Positions 1-4,831 of a stretch of 11,665 nucleotides of DNA are shown one piece after another; within the stretch, counting starts at the first letter, position 1; each line of letters starts with the position of its first letter. Source of the DNA: CAZEDL01 sp964585245 (GTDB taxonomy: Bacteria; Patescibacteriota; Patescibacteriia; Magasanikbacterales; GWA2-37-8). A model generated the notes under the pieces. The model had not been told where the DNA came from, did no database searches, and was given only the letters and a program-made list of their open reading frames with translations. The position numbers and the translations under genes are program-made. Location: contig CAZPCV010000039.1 of assembly GCA_964585245.1 (NCBI GenBank), forward strand, positions 1 to 11,665, written 5' to 3'.

Positions 1-228
1 ACTTGGCTTTGCGACAGGGGCAAAAACCAACTCGTTTCTTTAATTAGCTCAAAAAAGTATAAATAATCGTAGTTTCGAATTTCTTTTATTCAACCTATTT
101 ATGGCAAATTCCAGAATCCACTGCCCAGCCCCCTCACCCAACTCTCTCTATCACTTGGTTGGGAGTTAAAAAATTAAACCTCTTACGTCGTTGGTTATTC
201 AGTTTTTCCTGTATACTGTCAAATCGTG
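1..228. other. AT-rich stretch without recognisable gene
   Basis: I see no convincing coding frame, RNA gene or repeat family here. The one local structure is an inverted repeat, CCCAAC (137-142) with GTTGGG (158-163), separated by 15 nt. On the plus strand it is followed by an A-rich, not T-rich, stretch, so it is not an intrinsic terminator for a plus-strand gene. The stretch leads into the promoter of the small lipoprotein gene. Confidence 0.5.
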
Positions 229-257
229 TTGACAATAATCAATAAATGCGCTAGAAT
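229..257 (+). promoter_or_regulatory. sigma70-type promoter of the small lipoprotein gene
   Basis: A perfect -35 box TTGACA (229-234) and a -10 box TAGAAT (252-257) are separated by exactly 17 bp. Transcription would start near 264, leaving a leader of about 53 nt before the ATG at 317. The gene therefore seems to be an independent, probably monocistronic unit. Confidence 0.8.
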
Positions 258-316
258 GCAGCGTTTCTGAATGCCCATATCTGGGCTGAAAATAGACAGA
301 AACCAAGGAAGTCAGA

Positions 317-676
317 ATGAAATCGTTAAAAAGGCTCTTCACGCTTCTAATCACAGGAGCAATGACGGCGTGCGTGGCCAACCCTGGCACCATGCCAGAC
401 GCGTACTGTGACCAAGTCCCCGAGTCACTCACCTTCCTGGACCTCGGCCACTTCCAAGAGCTGTGCGCCAGGCTCAACAGATCCCTGGTTCTGTGCAAGG
501 GTGCTCAGGCACCCTACAGGCTCAAAACTGAGTGGGCTCAGGAGAGTTGCAATATCAACGTTGATGGGCACCCTCCCTACCGCCTCAATGACGGCCTCAT
601 ATGCAACGAAACACAGCCGGCCGTCTCCCTGATCACCGCACAGAACGAATACATCGAGTGCGTGATCAAGCAATAG
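317..676 (+). CDS. small cysteine-rich putative lipoprotein, function unknown
   Basis: I do not recognise a family for this 119-residue protein. The N-terminus is a plausible lipoprotein signal: basic MKSLKR, a hydrophobic stretch (residues 7-18) and a lipobox-like M-T-A-C with Cys19, so export and lipid anchoring are inferred. After Cys19 there are six more cysteines (31, 50, 60, 78, 96, 115), an even number that could form three disulfides. Cys60, 78, 96 and 115 are 18, 18 and 19 residues apart, and the tetrapeptide PYRL occurs twice (66-69 and 87-90), hinting at a short internal duplication. The ATG at 317 is well placed after AAGGAAG (305-311), one of only two good Shine-Dalgarno sequences in the window. 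Isoleucine is almost always ATC, and four of five arginines are AGG or AGA, unlike the neighbouring genes, which suggests acquisition from elsewhere. It has its own promoter and is followed by a palindrome and a terminator. Confidence 0.7.
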   Translation: MKSLKRLFTLLITGAMTACVANPGTMPDAYCDQVPESLTFLDLGHFQELCARLNRSLVLCKGAQAPYRLKTEWAQESCNINVDGHPPYRLNDGLICNETQPAVSLITAQNEYIECVIKQ

Positions 677-696
677 CCTAAGATAGCTCTACCCCA

Positions 697-758
697 CCTC
701 CAAACGCCACTACTAGTCGTTTCAAAATCATCTTGAAATCACTAGTAGCGTTTGGAGG
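697..758. repeat. nested imperfect palindrome (62 bp)
   Basis: The outer arms pair 697-707 (CCTCCAAACGC) with 748-758 (GCGTTTGGAGG). The stem continues with 711-717 (TACTAGT) against 741-747, leaving CAC (708-710) bulged on one side. After a small 2x2 interior loop, TTTCAA (720-725) pairs with TTGAAA (733-738) around a 7-nt loop. It lies 20 bp after the lipoprotein stop and just before a separate, perfect terminator, so it is not needed for termination. One-sided bulges recall integron attC sites, but the arm sequences do not fit the attC core motifs. Function unknown. Confidence 0.7.
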
Positions 759-762
759 AAGT

Positions 763-796
763 AACAAAAAACTCCGACGTATCGGAGTTTTTTGTT
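763..796. terminator. bidirectional intrinsic terminator
   Basis: A perfect 15-bp stem (763-777 with 782-796) closes a CGTA tetraloop. Its core CTCCGA/TCGGAG is flanked by six A on the left and six T on the right, so it can stop transcription in both directions. On the plus strand it ends the lipoprotein gene. On the minus strand it ends the RNA gene that starts near 927. Confidence 0.92.
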
Positions 797-927
797 TAGC
801 GCGGTGAGCGGCTTAACATGTTCCTTGAATTTAGGTGGTAAACCGCACCAGTGGCCCACGGGCCGCTGAGATATAGGTGAACCTGGAAATCATGTTGTAG
901 AACAATATATACCGCTCGGCACCAAAC
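763..927 (-). ncRNA. putative structured small RNA gene, family not recognised
   Basis: Three independent signals define this gene. First, a near-consensus promoter (934-962) points at it. Second, a perfect intrinsic terminator (763-796) ends it, giving a transcript of about 160 nt from about G927. Third, the body folds into a rod. The closing stem pairs 912-923 with 803-811 (GGTG and AGCGG strands, with CCG bulged at 917-919). Then comes an asymmetric loop of about 15 nt on the 5' side and 3 nt on the 3' side. A second stem pairs AACATG and TTCC on the 5' side with GGAACATGTT, followed by AGGT with ACCT. The apical hairpin AGCGGCCC/GGGCCACT is capped further by CACC/GGTG. No open reading frame of note lies inside. 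The rod with an open internal loop is reminiscent of 6S RNA, but the closing stem is shorter and I cannot match conserved 6S positions. It lacks the SRP RNA tetraloop region and tmRNA features. The family call is open; existence of the RNA is well supported. Confidence 0.72.
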
Positions 928-933
928 AAATAT

Positions 934-962
934 ACTATAGCGAAGAAGAAATAACGTGTCAA
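934..962 (-). promoter_or_regulatory. sigma70-type promoter of the small RNA gene
   Basis: On the minus strand a perfect -35 box TTGACA (957-962) and a -10 box TATAGT (934-939) flank a 17-bp spacer. The -35 box lies just 3 bp beyond the ndk stop codon. No protein-coding frame begins downstream, and the next signal is the terminator at 763-796, so this promoter most likely makes a non-coding transcript starting near 927. Confidence 0.82.
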
Positions 963-965
963 ACG

Positions 966-1544
966 TTAGTCGGTGAGGCGTTTGTAGCTAAAGACCACAT
1001 CGCGTCCGCCAAACCAATGATTGATTTCATGCTTGGCTTCTTCTGGCGTTTCGGAGGCATGAATCAGGTTCATGACCGCGCGCTTTTCGGTATTAGCGAC
1101 AGCCGGTGAATCAGCAGAAAAATCACCACGGATGGTGCCCATATCAGCGAGGAATGGGAGGGTAGCCCCACAAATTTTGCGGACCATATCCACGGCATGT
1201 ACCCCTTCTACTACCATACGTACCAAAGGAGCCGATACCATATAATCTACCAGCCACTTGCGCACCATTTTACCGATTTCCAAATCATCGGCTGTGCCTA
1301 GTTCATCCACAGCTTTCAAACCATATTTTTCGTAGGTCGACAACGTTTTCTGACCCACGCGTTTCATCCAGGTTTCATCTTTTGGATAATGTTCGTCAAT
1401 TTGTTCGGTAGTTGGCTGGAACATTTCGAGGGCCACGATTTTTAAATCACGACGTTCAAAACGGGCAATAATTTCTCCAATCAAACCTTTTTGCACGCCA
1501 TCAGGCTTAATCATGACGTACGTTTGTTCTTTTTTGAAGTCCAT
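966..1544 (-). CDS. ndk: nucleoside diphosphate kinase, long form
   Basis: This cytoplasmic enzyme moves the terminal phosphate of a nucleoside triphosphate (usually ATP) to nucleoside diphosphates through a phosphohistidine intermediate. The N-terminus has the family signature YVMIKPDGV with the phosphate-contacting Lys13. The substrate loop and Kpn-loop region VSAPLVRMVVEG (103-114) and GATLPFLADMGTIRGDF (126-142) are intact. The active-site His162 sits in NLIHASE, corresponding to the usual N-x-x-H-G/A-S-D/E. At 192 residues it is longer than the common 130-150. The extra length is mainly an insert of about 40 residues after residue 52 (YPKDETW to KWLVDY), between the N-terminal half and the Kpn loop. 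Catalytic residues are all present, so it should be active. It has its own promoter at 1597-1625 and no Shine-Dalgarno sequence. Confidence 0.95.
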   Translation of the reverse strand: MDFKKEQTYVMIKPDGVQKGLIGEIIARFERRDLKIVALEMFQPTTEQIDEHYPKDETWMKRVGQKTLSTYEKYGLKAVDELGTADDLEIGKMVRKWLVDYMVSAPLVRMVVEGVHAVDMVRKICGATLPFLADMGTIRGDFSADSPAVANTEKRAVMNLIHASETPEEAKHEINHWFGGRDVVFSYKRLTD

Positions 1545-1596
1545 ATAGTATTAGATGAAGAATAAAAAATAACAAAATAAAGTAAAAACTGACCAA

Positions 1597-1625
1597 AATA
1601 TACCTGAAATACGCTAACCTGTCAA
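1597..1625 (-). promoter_or_regulatory. sigma70-type promoter of ndk
   Basis: On the minus strand TTGACA (1620-1625) and TATATT (1597-1602) are 17 bp apart, in the gap between the yraN-like gene and ndk. Start of transcription is expected near 1590, giving a U-rich leader of about 46 nt without a Shine-Dalgarno sequence. Confidence 0.8.
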
Positions 1626-1643
1626 TCGCCCTAAACAAAAACC

Positions 1644-2036
1644 TTACACCGGATCAAGAACGGTTAATCGAAAAACCACTTTTTTCTGTCGCGGCTCTAC
1701 AACTACCAATAAACTAGCCAAAATCAAGCCGGCTTCACCAATCCCCCGTTCATAACAATATCGCTTGACTGTTTTCTGCAGTTTGAATTTTTTATTCAAC
1801 GTAATAGCGAGGTCGTTGGCCATTTCCCCGACTTGGCGGGTTTTTACTTCTACGAAGTAGAAGTCATCACCTTTCTTGGCCACGATATCGAGTTCGCCTA
1901 CCGGACTAAAATAATTACGCTCTACGATTTCAAATGCCTGACGACAAAGAAAAGCACACGCCTGATCTTCTCCCCACACGCCTAGACGGCGATTTTTCCC
2001 GGCAAACAATTGTTGTCCCCCTTTAGAAGTTGCCAT
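1644..2036 (-). CDS. yraN: YraN/UPF0102 family nuclease-fold protein
   Basis: This 130-residue protein has the UPF0102 layout: G19-x-x-G-E23 near the start, GELDIV (47-52) and FVEVKTR (61-67). Together these give the restriction-endonuclease-like PD-(D/E)xK constellation E23, D50 and E63-x-K65, probably a metal site. The family is related to Holliday-junction resolvases by fold, but its cellular job is not established; a role in DNA processing is inference. Length is normal for the family (about 120). The ATG at 2036 lies 11 bp after the stop of the upstream 3-TM protein, so the two are probably co-transcribed. No Shine-Dalgarno sequence is visible. Confidence 0.9.
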   Translation of the reverse strand: MATSKGGQQLFAGKNRRLGVWGEDQACAFLCRQAFEIVERNYFSPVGELDIVAKKGDDFYFVEVKTRQVGEMANDLAITLNKKFKLQKTVKRYCYERGIGEAGLILASLLVVVEPRQKKVVFRLTVLDPV

Positions 2037-2047
2037 TGCGCAAAAAA

Positions 2048-2455
2048 CTATTTTTTAGCTTTGGGCAAATATTTATTACGGCGCTCGCGCATGGCTTGCT
2101 CGGCTTTAATAGCCGGCAACCGATCTTGCATATAGCGGATAATTTTAGAGAGCCAATATCCTAGGATCCCGGCCGCCAACACGAGCCAAAAACGCCACGC
2201 CAAAAACGGGATGCGCTGTTGGCGAAAAAATAACCAAACGAGACCAATGATACCGGCCGTTAACGTAAACTTGGCAAAACGCCGCAGCACTTCTTTTTTC
2301 AGATGATCTTTTTCGTAATACCTGGCTACATACAACCCAATTCCTCCGGCCACCACCAGGCCTACCACTACCCACAAAAATATTGCCAACCAATCACGGG
2401 CAATATAGGGCTGACTGAACCAATACGACCAATAAAATAAATTTCTGACACTCAT
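2048..2455 (-). CDS. small membrane protein with three predicted TM segments
   Basis: I do not recognise the family. The 135-residue protein has hydrophobic segments at about 22-45, 62-78 and 84-106. A basic cytoplasmic-looking loop follows the first (YYEKDHLKKEVLRR), and the tail is strongly basic (DRLPAIKAEQ to PKAKK). The N-terminus is rich in Trp and Tyr. By the positive-inside rule the loop at 46-61 and the C-terminus would both be cytoplasmic only if segments 2 and 3 form a hairpin, so the topology is N-out or has a short re-entrant third segment. It sits 25 bp downstream of the methyltransferase gene and 11 bp upstream of the yraN-like gene in a tight unit. Confidence 0.85.
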   Translation of the reverse strand: MSVRNLFYWSYWFSQPYIARDWLAIFLWVVVGLVVAGGIGLYVARYYEKDHLKKEVLRRFAKFTLTAGIIGLVWLFFRQQRIPFLAWRFWLVLAAGILGYWLSKIIRYMQDRLPAIKAEQAMRERRNKYLPKAKK

Positions 2456-2480
2456 ACCGTTTTTGTGTAATCAAGATTAA

Positions 2481-3029
2481 TTAGCTTTTGCGAGCAATCG
2501 CGTAATAATGATAGTCCCCTGCGCCCTGCTGGTCAACTACCGTGAGGTTAGCCGAAGCGAGTAGATCGCTTAGAGCCGCGGGTGCAATCATCTGCCCAGC
2601 GCTCGGACCCACCACCCCTAAATTTTTTAGCCACTCTACCACCACTATAAATCCGCCCGGCCGGACCAAACGCGCCGCTTCCTGCAAAGATTGCGTGCGT
2701 GAGTGTAGCCGTGATAGTACGTTTACAAAAAATACTCCATCTAGAATTTCCGCCGGAATGGCCGTTTTCCCTACCCGCTCAATATCAGACCAAACCGTAT
2801 GGATATTACCATACCCTTCGGAGCGTACCCGGCCTTTGATGTTTTCCAAGACATCTTTCAAAATATCGACCGCGTATACTACTCCGGTTTCGCCTACCAA
2901 TCGTGACAGTGAAAAAATAAAATGCCCGGTTCGCCCGCACCCGAAATCAGCCAGATGCATGCCGGATTTAATACCGACTTTTTCAAAAATGACGTATGGA
3001 TCGACTAAAGCCACCCCCGCATGACTCAT
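2481..3029 (-). CDS. class I SAM-dependent methyltransferase (UbiE/Methyltransf_11-like)
   Basis: The protein carries the Rossmann-type methyltransferase motifs (numbering from the ATG at 3029; 182 residues). Motif I is ADFGCGRTG (27-35), binding S-adenosylmethionine. The acidic residue after strand 2 is D55 in VVYAVD, contacting the ribose. A motif IV-like strand LDGVFFVNVL (96-105) and the post-strand LVRPGGFIVVVEW (121-133) follow. The N-terminal GVALVDPYVIFEKVGIKSG is typical of small UbiE-like enzymes whose substrates are unknown; substrate cannot be read from sequence. An in-frame TTG at 3044 would add five residues (numbering shifts by 5) and overlap the upstream 2-TM gene by 11 nt. 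I prefer the ATG, which lies 4 nt after that gene's stop. Neither start has a Shine-Dalgarno sequence, so translational coupling is likely. Confidence 0.88.
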   Translation of the reverse strand: MSHAGVALVDPYVIFEKVGIKSGMHLADFGCGRTGHFIFSLSRLVGETGVVYAVDILKDVLENIKGRVRSEGYGNIHTVWSDIERVGKTAIPAEILDGVFFVNVLSRLHSRTQSLQEAARLVRPGGFIVVVEWLKNLGVVGPSAGQMIAPAALSDLLASANLTVVDQQGAGDYHYYAIARKS

Positions 3030-3033
3030 ATGC

Positions 3034-3276
3034 TTAACGAACAAATAAACGGCCGATAGTGCCTACCAAAAAGCCTTCAAATAAATTCGTGATCAGCAAA
3101 AATCCGATAAAAATGAGAGCGAGGCCGATAAATTTGTACATGAGCCGACTGCCACCATTCGTCCCTAGATGTTCCTCGGCCCAGGCAATGCTGCCAAAAT
3201 TTTCAAAAAACCATTCGCTCTTTAGTACCAACAACACCCCTATCCCCGACACCCCTAAGCCAATAAGATAGTGCAT
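3034..3276 (-). CDS. tiny membrane protein with two TM segments
   Basis: I do not recognise the family. The 80-residue protein has one hydrophobic segment at about 2-19 and a second at about 49-66. A central acidic/polar loop (SEWFFENFGSIAWAEEHLG) lies between them and the tail is basic. The ATG follows a seven-T run on the minus strand and has no Shine-Dalgarno sequence. The gene lies 47 bp after the tRNA and 4 nt before the methyltransferase ATG, so it heads or belongs to the same operon as the methyltransferase, the 3-TM protein and the yraN-like gene. Confidence 0.75.
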   Translation of the reverse strand: MHYLIGLGVSGIGVLLVLKSEWFFENFGSIAWAEEHLGTNGGSRLMYKFIGLALIFIGFLLITNLFEGFLVGTIGRLFVR

Positions 3277-3323
3277 AAAAAAATTAGTTGGCCAACCCTA
3301 TTGGTCGGCTCTAAAACAATGCG

Positions 3324-3407
3324 TGCCGGAGAGAGGACTCGAACCTCCATGGTCTTGCGACCGCTACCACCTCAAAGTAGTGCGTCTACCAATTTCGCCA
3401 CCCCGGC
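3324..3407 (-). tRNA. tRNA-Leu (anticodon GAG)
   Basis: On the minus strand the sequence folds into a class II tRNA of 84 nt. The acceptor stem is GCCGGGG with CTCCGGC and discriminator A. The D arm is GGCGAAATTGGTAGACGC. The anticodon stem CTACT/GGTAG encloses loop TTGAGGT, giving anticodon GAG (complement of 3371-3373), which reads CUC and CUU. A long variable arm GGTC-GCAA-GACC is present, and the T loop is TTCGAGT. These are leucine-type features, including the discriminator A73. CCA is not encoded (CGC follows), so it must be added after transcription. The gene lies 18 bp beyond the lipid-kinase-like stop codon and may be cut from a longer transcript. Confidence 0.96.
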
Positions 3408-3425
3408 AATTATCGATTTTATTAC

Positions 3426-4190
3426 TTAGAATTTTCTCTCTTTCCCTACCACCATCTCGATCTGGTGATTAGCGAGCCGAATAGACAGTTTAGTCTCCTT
3501 AGAAATTTTACCATCCGCCTCGACCGTGAAAGGTTCTCGGCCCGTAATGGTCATATGTTCGAAAGGAAAGATGCTTGGCTCCTCATAGGTATACCCCCAC
3601 CAACGGTTTTTTGTCAATGGTCGCAAAAAAGCTTCCAGCTTGCGATCTTGTGGATGCACCATCTGTTCAGCGGCTGGAGCATCAGTGCGAGACCAAAAAA
3701 ACGGCTTTAAATTACACACTACGACCTCGAGACGATCCTTGGCACTGACGACAAACCGCTCGTCATACGCCACCTCGACTGCCGCTGGGTGCACTCGTAA
3801 TTGCCCCACAAAATATCTGCCATTCATCCAACCCACATCAAGCGACTGTAGACGGCGGCGAGATAATACGTCGCAGGCATCCGGGCCTGTCGGGATACCC
3901 AAAATATCCGCAATCGTATTGTTGTCTCCTACCGGTAAAAAACCGAAACTGCACGGGAGCGTAGCACTGCGTGACAGAACGGCGCCAAAAGTATCGTCGT
4001 TGCCAGTGATGACAATCGTTTTGGCACCGCGCTTTATTTCTTCTTCGATAATCCCTTTGGCATCGGTATACGAATTCAAACGGATAATTTTACCGGCAAT
4101 ACCATGATCGGTTAAACGCACTTCAATCGCTTTGAGTGCCGAGAGATATTTTTTATTGCGTAAAAATTGATCGTACAAATAGACATACAT
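3426..4190 (-). CDS. diacylglycerol/lipid kinase-like (DAGK catalytic fold) protein with altered nucleotide motif
   Basis: The 254-residue protein resembles the YegS/DgkB/LCB5 lipid and sphingoid kinase family. The region KTIVITGNDDTFGAVLS (57-73) aligns with the usual nucleotide-binding GGDGTxxEV, and GFLPVGDNNTIADILGIP (83-100) with the lgxxPxGTxNdxA segment. A later DG (residues 226-227 region, TVEADGKI) matches the DGE of the second domain. Two glycines of GGDGT are replaced (G-N-D-D-T) and GTxN reads GDNN, so ATP use may be altered or lost. The family normally phosphorylates membrane lipids at the cytoplasmic face, but substrate and activity here are uncertain. No membrane segment is seen and length is a little short (family about 290-330). 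No clear promoter is visible in the 62 bp after the bactofilin, so read-through from it is possible. The tRNA follows closely. Confidence 0.72.
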   Translation of the reverse strand: MYVYLYDQFLRNKKYLSALKAIEVRLTDHGIAGKIIRLNSYTDAKGIIEEEIKRGAKTIVITGNDDTFGAVLSRSATLPCSFGFLPVGDNNTIADILGIPTGPDACDVLSRRRLQSLDVGWMNGRYFVGQLRVHPAAVEVAYDERFVVSAKDRLEVVVCNLKPFFWSRTDAPAAEQMVHPQDRKLEAFLRPLTKNRWWGYTYEEPSIFPFEHMTITGREPFTVEADGKISKETKLSIRLANHQIEMVVGKERKF

Positions 4191-4252
4191 ACCCGGAATA
4201 CCTAAATCGGTGCTACTAAATGAGAGTGGCTGATAAACACAGCTTATTATTC

Positions 4253-4735
4253 CTAAACCGCCGGCAACTCTTCGATCTTTTTGGCAGCCGCATTCCTCGG
4301 TGAGCGCGGTGCTCTGCCTTCTGCCCCTTCCAGACCCGGCATACTGACCTTGCCATACAATAACGCACCTGCTTCGATCACCAAAATCTTGGCTTCAATA
4401 TCCCCCATGATCCGGGCGGTGGCAGTAAGTTCCAATGATTCTTTTACTTTTAAATTACCTTTCACTTCGCCAGAAATTTTTGCACTCCCGGCGCGGACAT
4501 TGGCTACGATTTTAGCCCCCGTTTCCACAAGCAAAAACCGACTGGTCGTAACGCTGCCAGATACCGATCCTTTGACCACGATATTGCCTTCGGAGGCAAA
4601 ATCACCTTCGACATTCACCGACGGGCCTACCACCGTCTCGACTTCGTCAGCGCGTTCGGAAACCATCATTTGATCATCGTCAAACACCGGGGCAAAATCA
4701 GGCGCTGGTTTGGGAGGAGTTTTTTGAAAAATCAT
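4253..4735 (-). CDS. bactofilin family cytoskeletal protein
   Basis: Bactofilins polymerise without nucleotides into filaments that organise cell shape or envelope enzymes, usually on the inner face of the membrane. Residues about 33-135 form the DUF583/PF04519 beta-helix. It opens with ETVVGPSVNVEGDFASEGNIVV, followed by hydrophobic-glycine strand repeats such as KGSVSGSV, GAKIVANVRAGSAKISG, VKGNLKV and GDIEAKILVIEAGALLYGKVSM. Proline-rich, disordered tails flank it (1-30 and about 136-160; the N-tail FQKTPPKPAPDF may contact the membrane), as is normal for the family. Length of 160 is typical. The ATG at 4735 has no Shine-Dalgarno sequence but lies about 31 nt after the predicted transcription start of its own promoter. 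The neighbouring sensor kinase may be coincidental. Confidence 0.93.
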   Translation of the reverse strand: MIFQKTPPKPAPDFAPVFDDDQMMVSERADEVETVVGPSVNVEGDFASEGNIVVKGSVSGSVTTSRFLLVETGAKIVANVRAGSAKISGEVKGNLKVKESLELTATARIMGDIEAKILVIEAGALLYGKVSMPGLEGAEGRAPRSPRNAAAKKIEELPAV

Positions 4736-4772
4736 ATAAAACTAGTTTAAAAAAATATAGTTTGTATGAACC

Positions 4773-4801
4773 AGTATACCGCTACTTATCAAAATTAACA
4801 A
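4773..4801 (-). promoter_or_regulatory. sigma70-type promoter of the bactofilin gene
   Basis: On the minus strand a -35 box TTGTTA (4796-4801) and a -10 box TATACT (4773-4778) are 17 bp apart in the gap after the histidine kinase. A start near 4766 would leave an A/T-rich leader of about 31 nt. Confidence 0.65.
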
Positions 4802-4831
4802 GGCAAACCTTGAACACAAAAAGTATGCATA

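Noticed and set aside
697..758. Integron attC site
   Set aside because: The arms read TCCAAAC and GTTTGGA, which do not fit the RYYYAAC/GTTRRRY core sites, no second site lies upstream of the gene, and the gene has its own promoter.
860..885. Plus-strand motif CTGAGA...TGAACCTG resembling a TPP (thiamine) riboswitch core, also resembling helix 45 of small-subunit rRNA
   Set aside because: The second conserved half of the TPP aptamer is absent, no plus-strand gene follows, and promoter and terminator show that the transcribed strand is the minus strand.
3277..3300. Palindrome GTTGGCCAAC followed by a T run on the minus strand, as a terminator after the tRNA
   Set aside because: The self-complementary stem leaves too short a loop for a stable hairpin and the T run abuts the next ATG; support is too weak.
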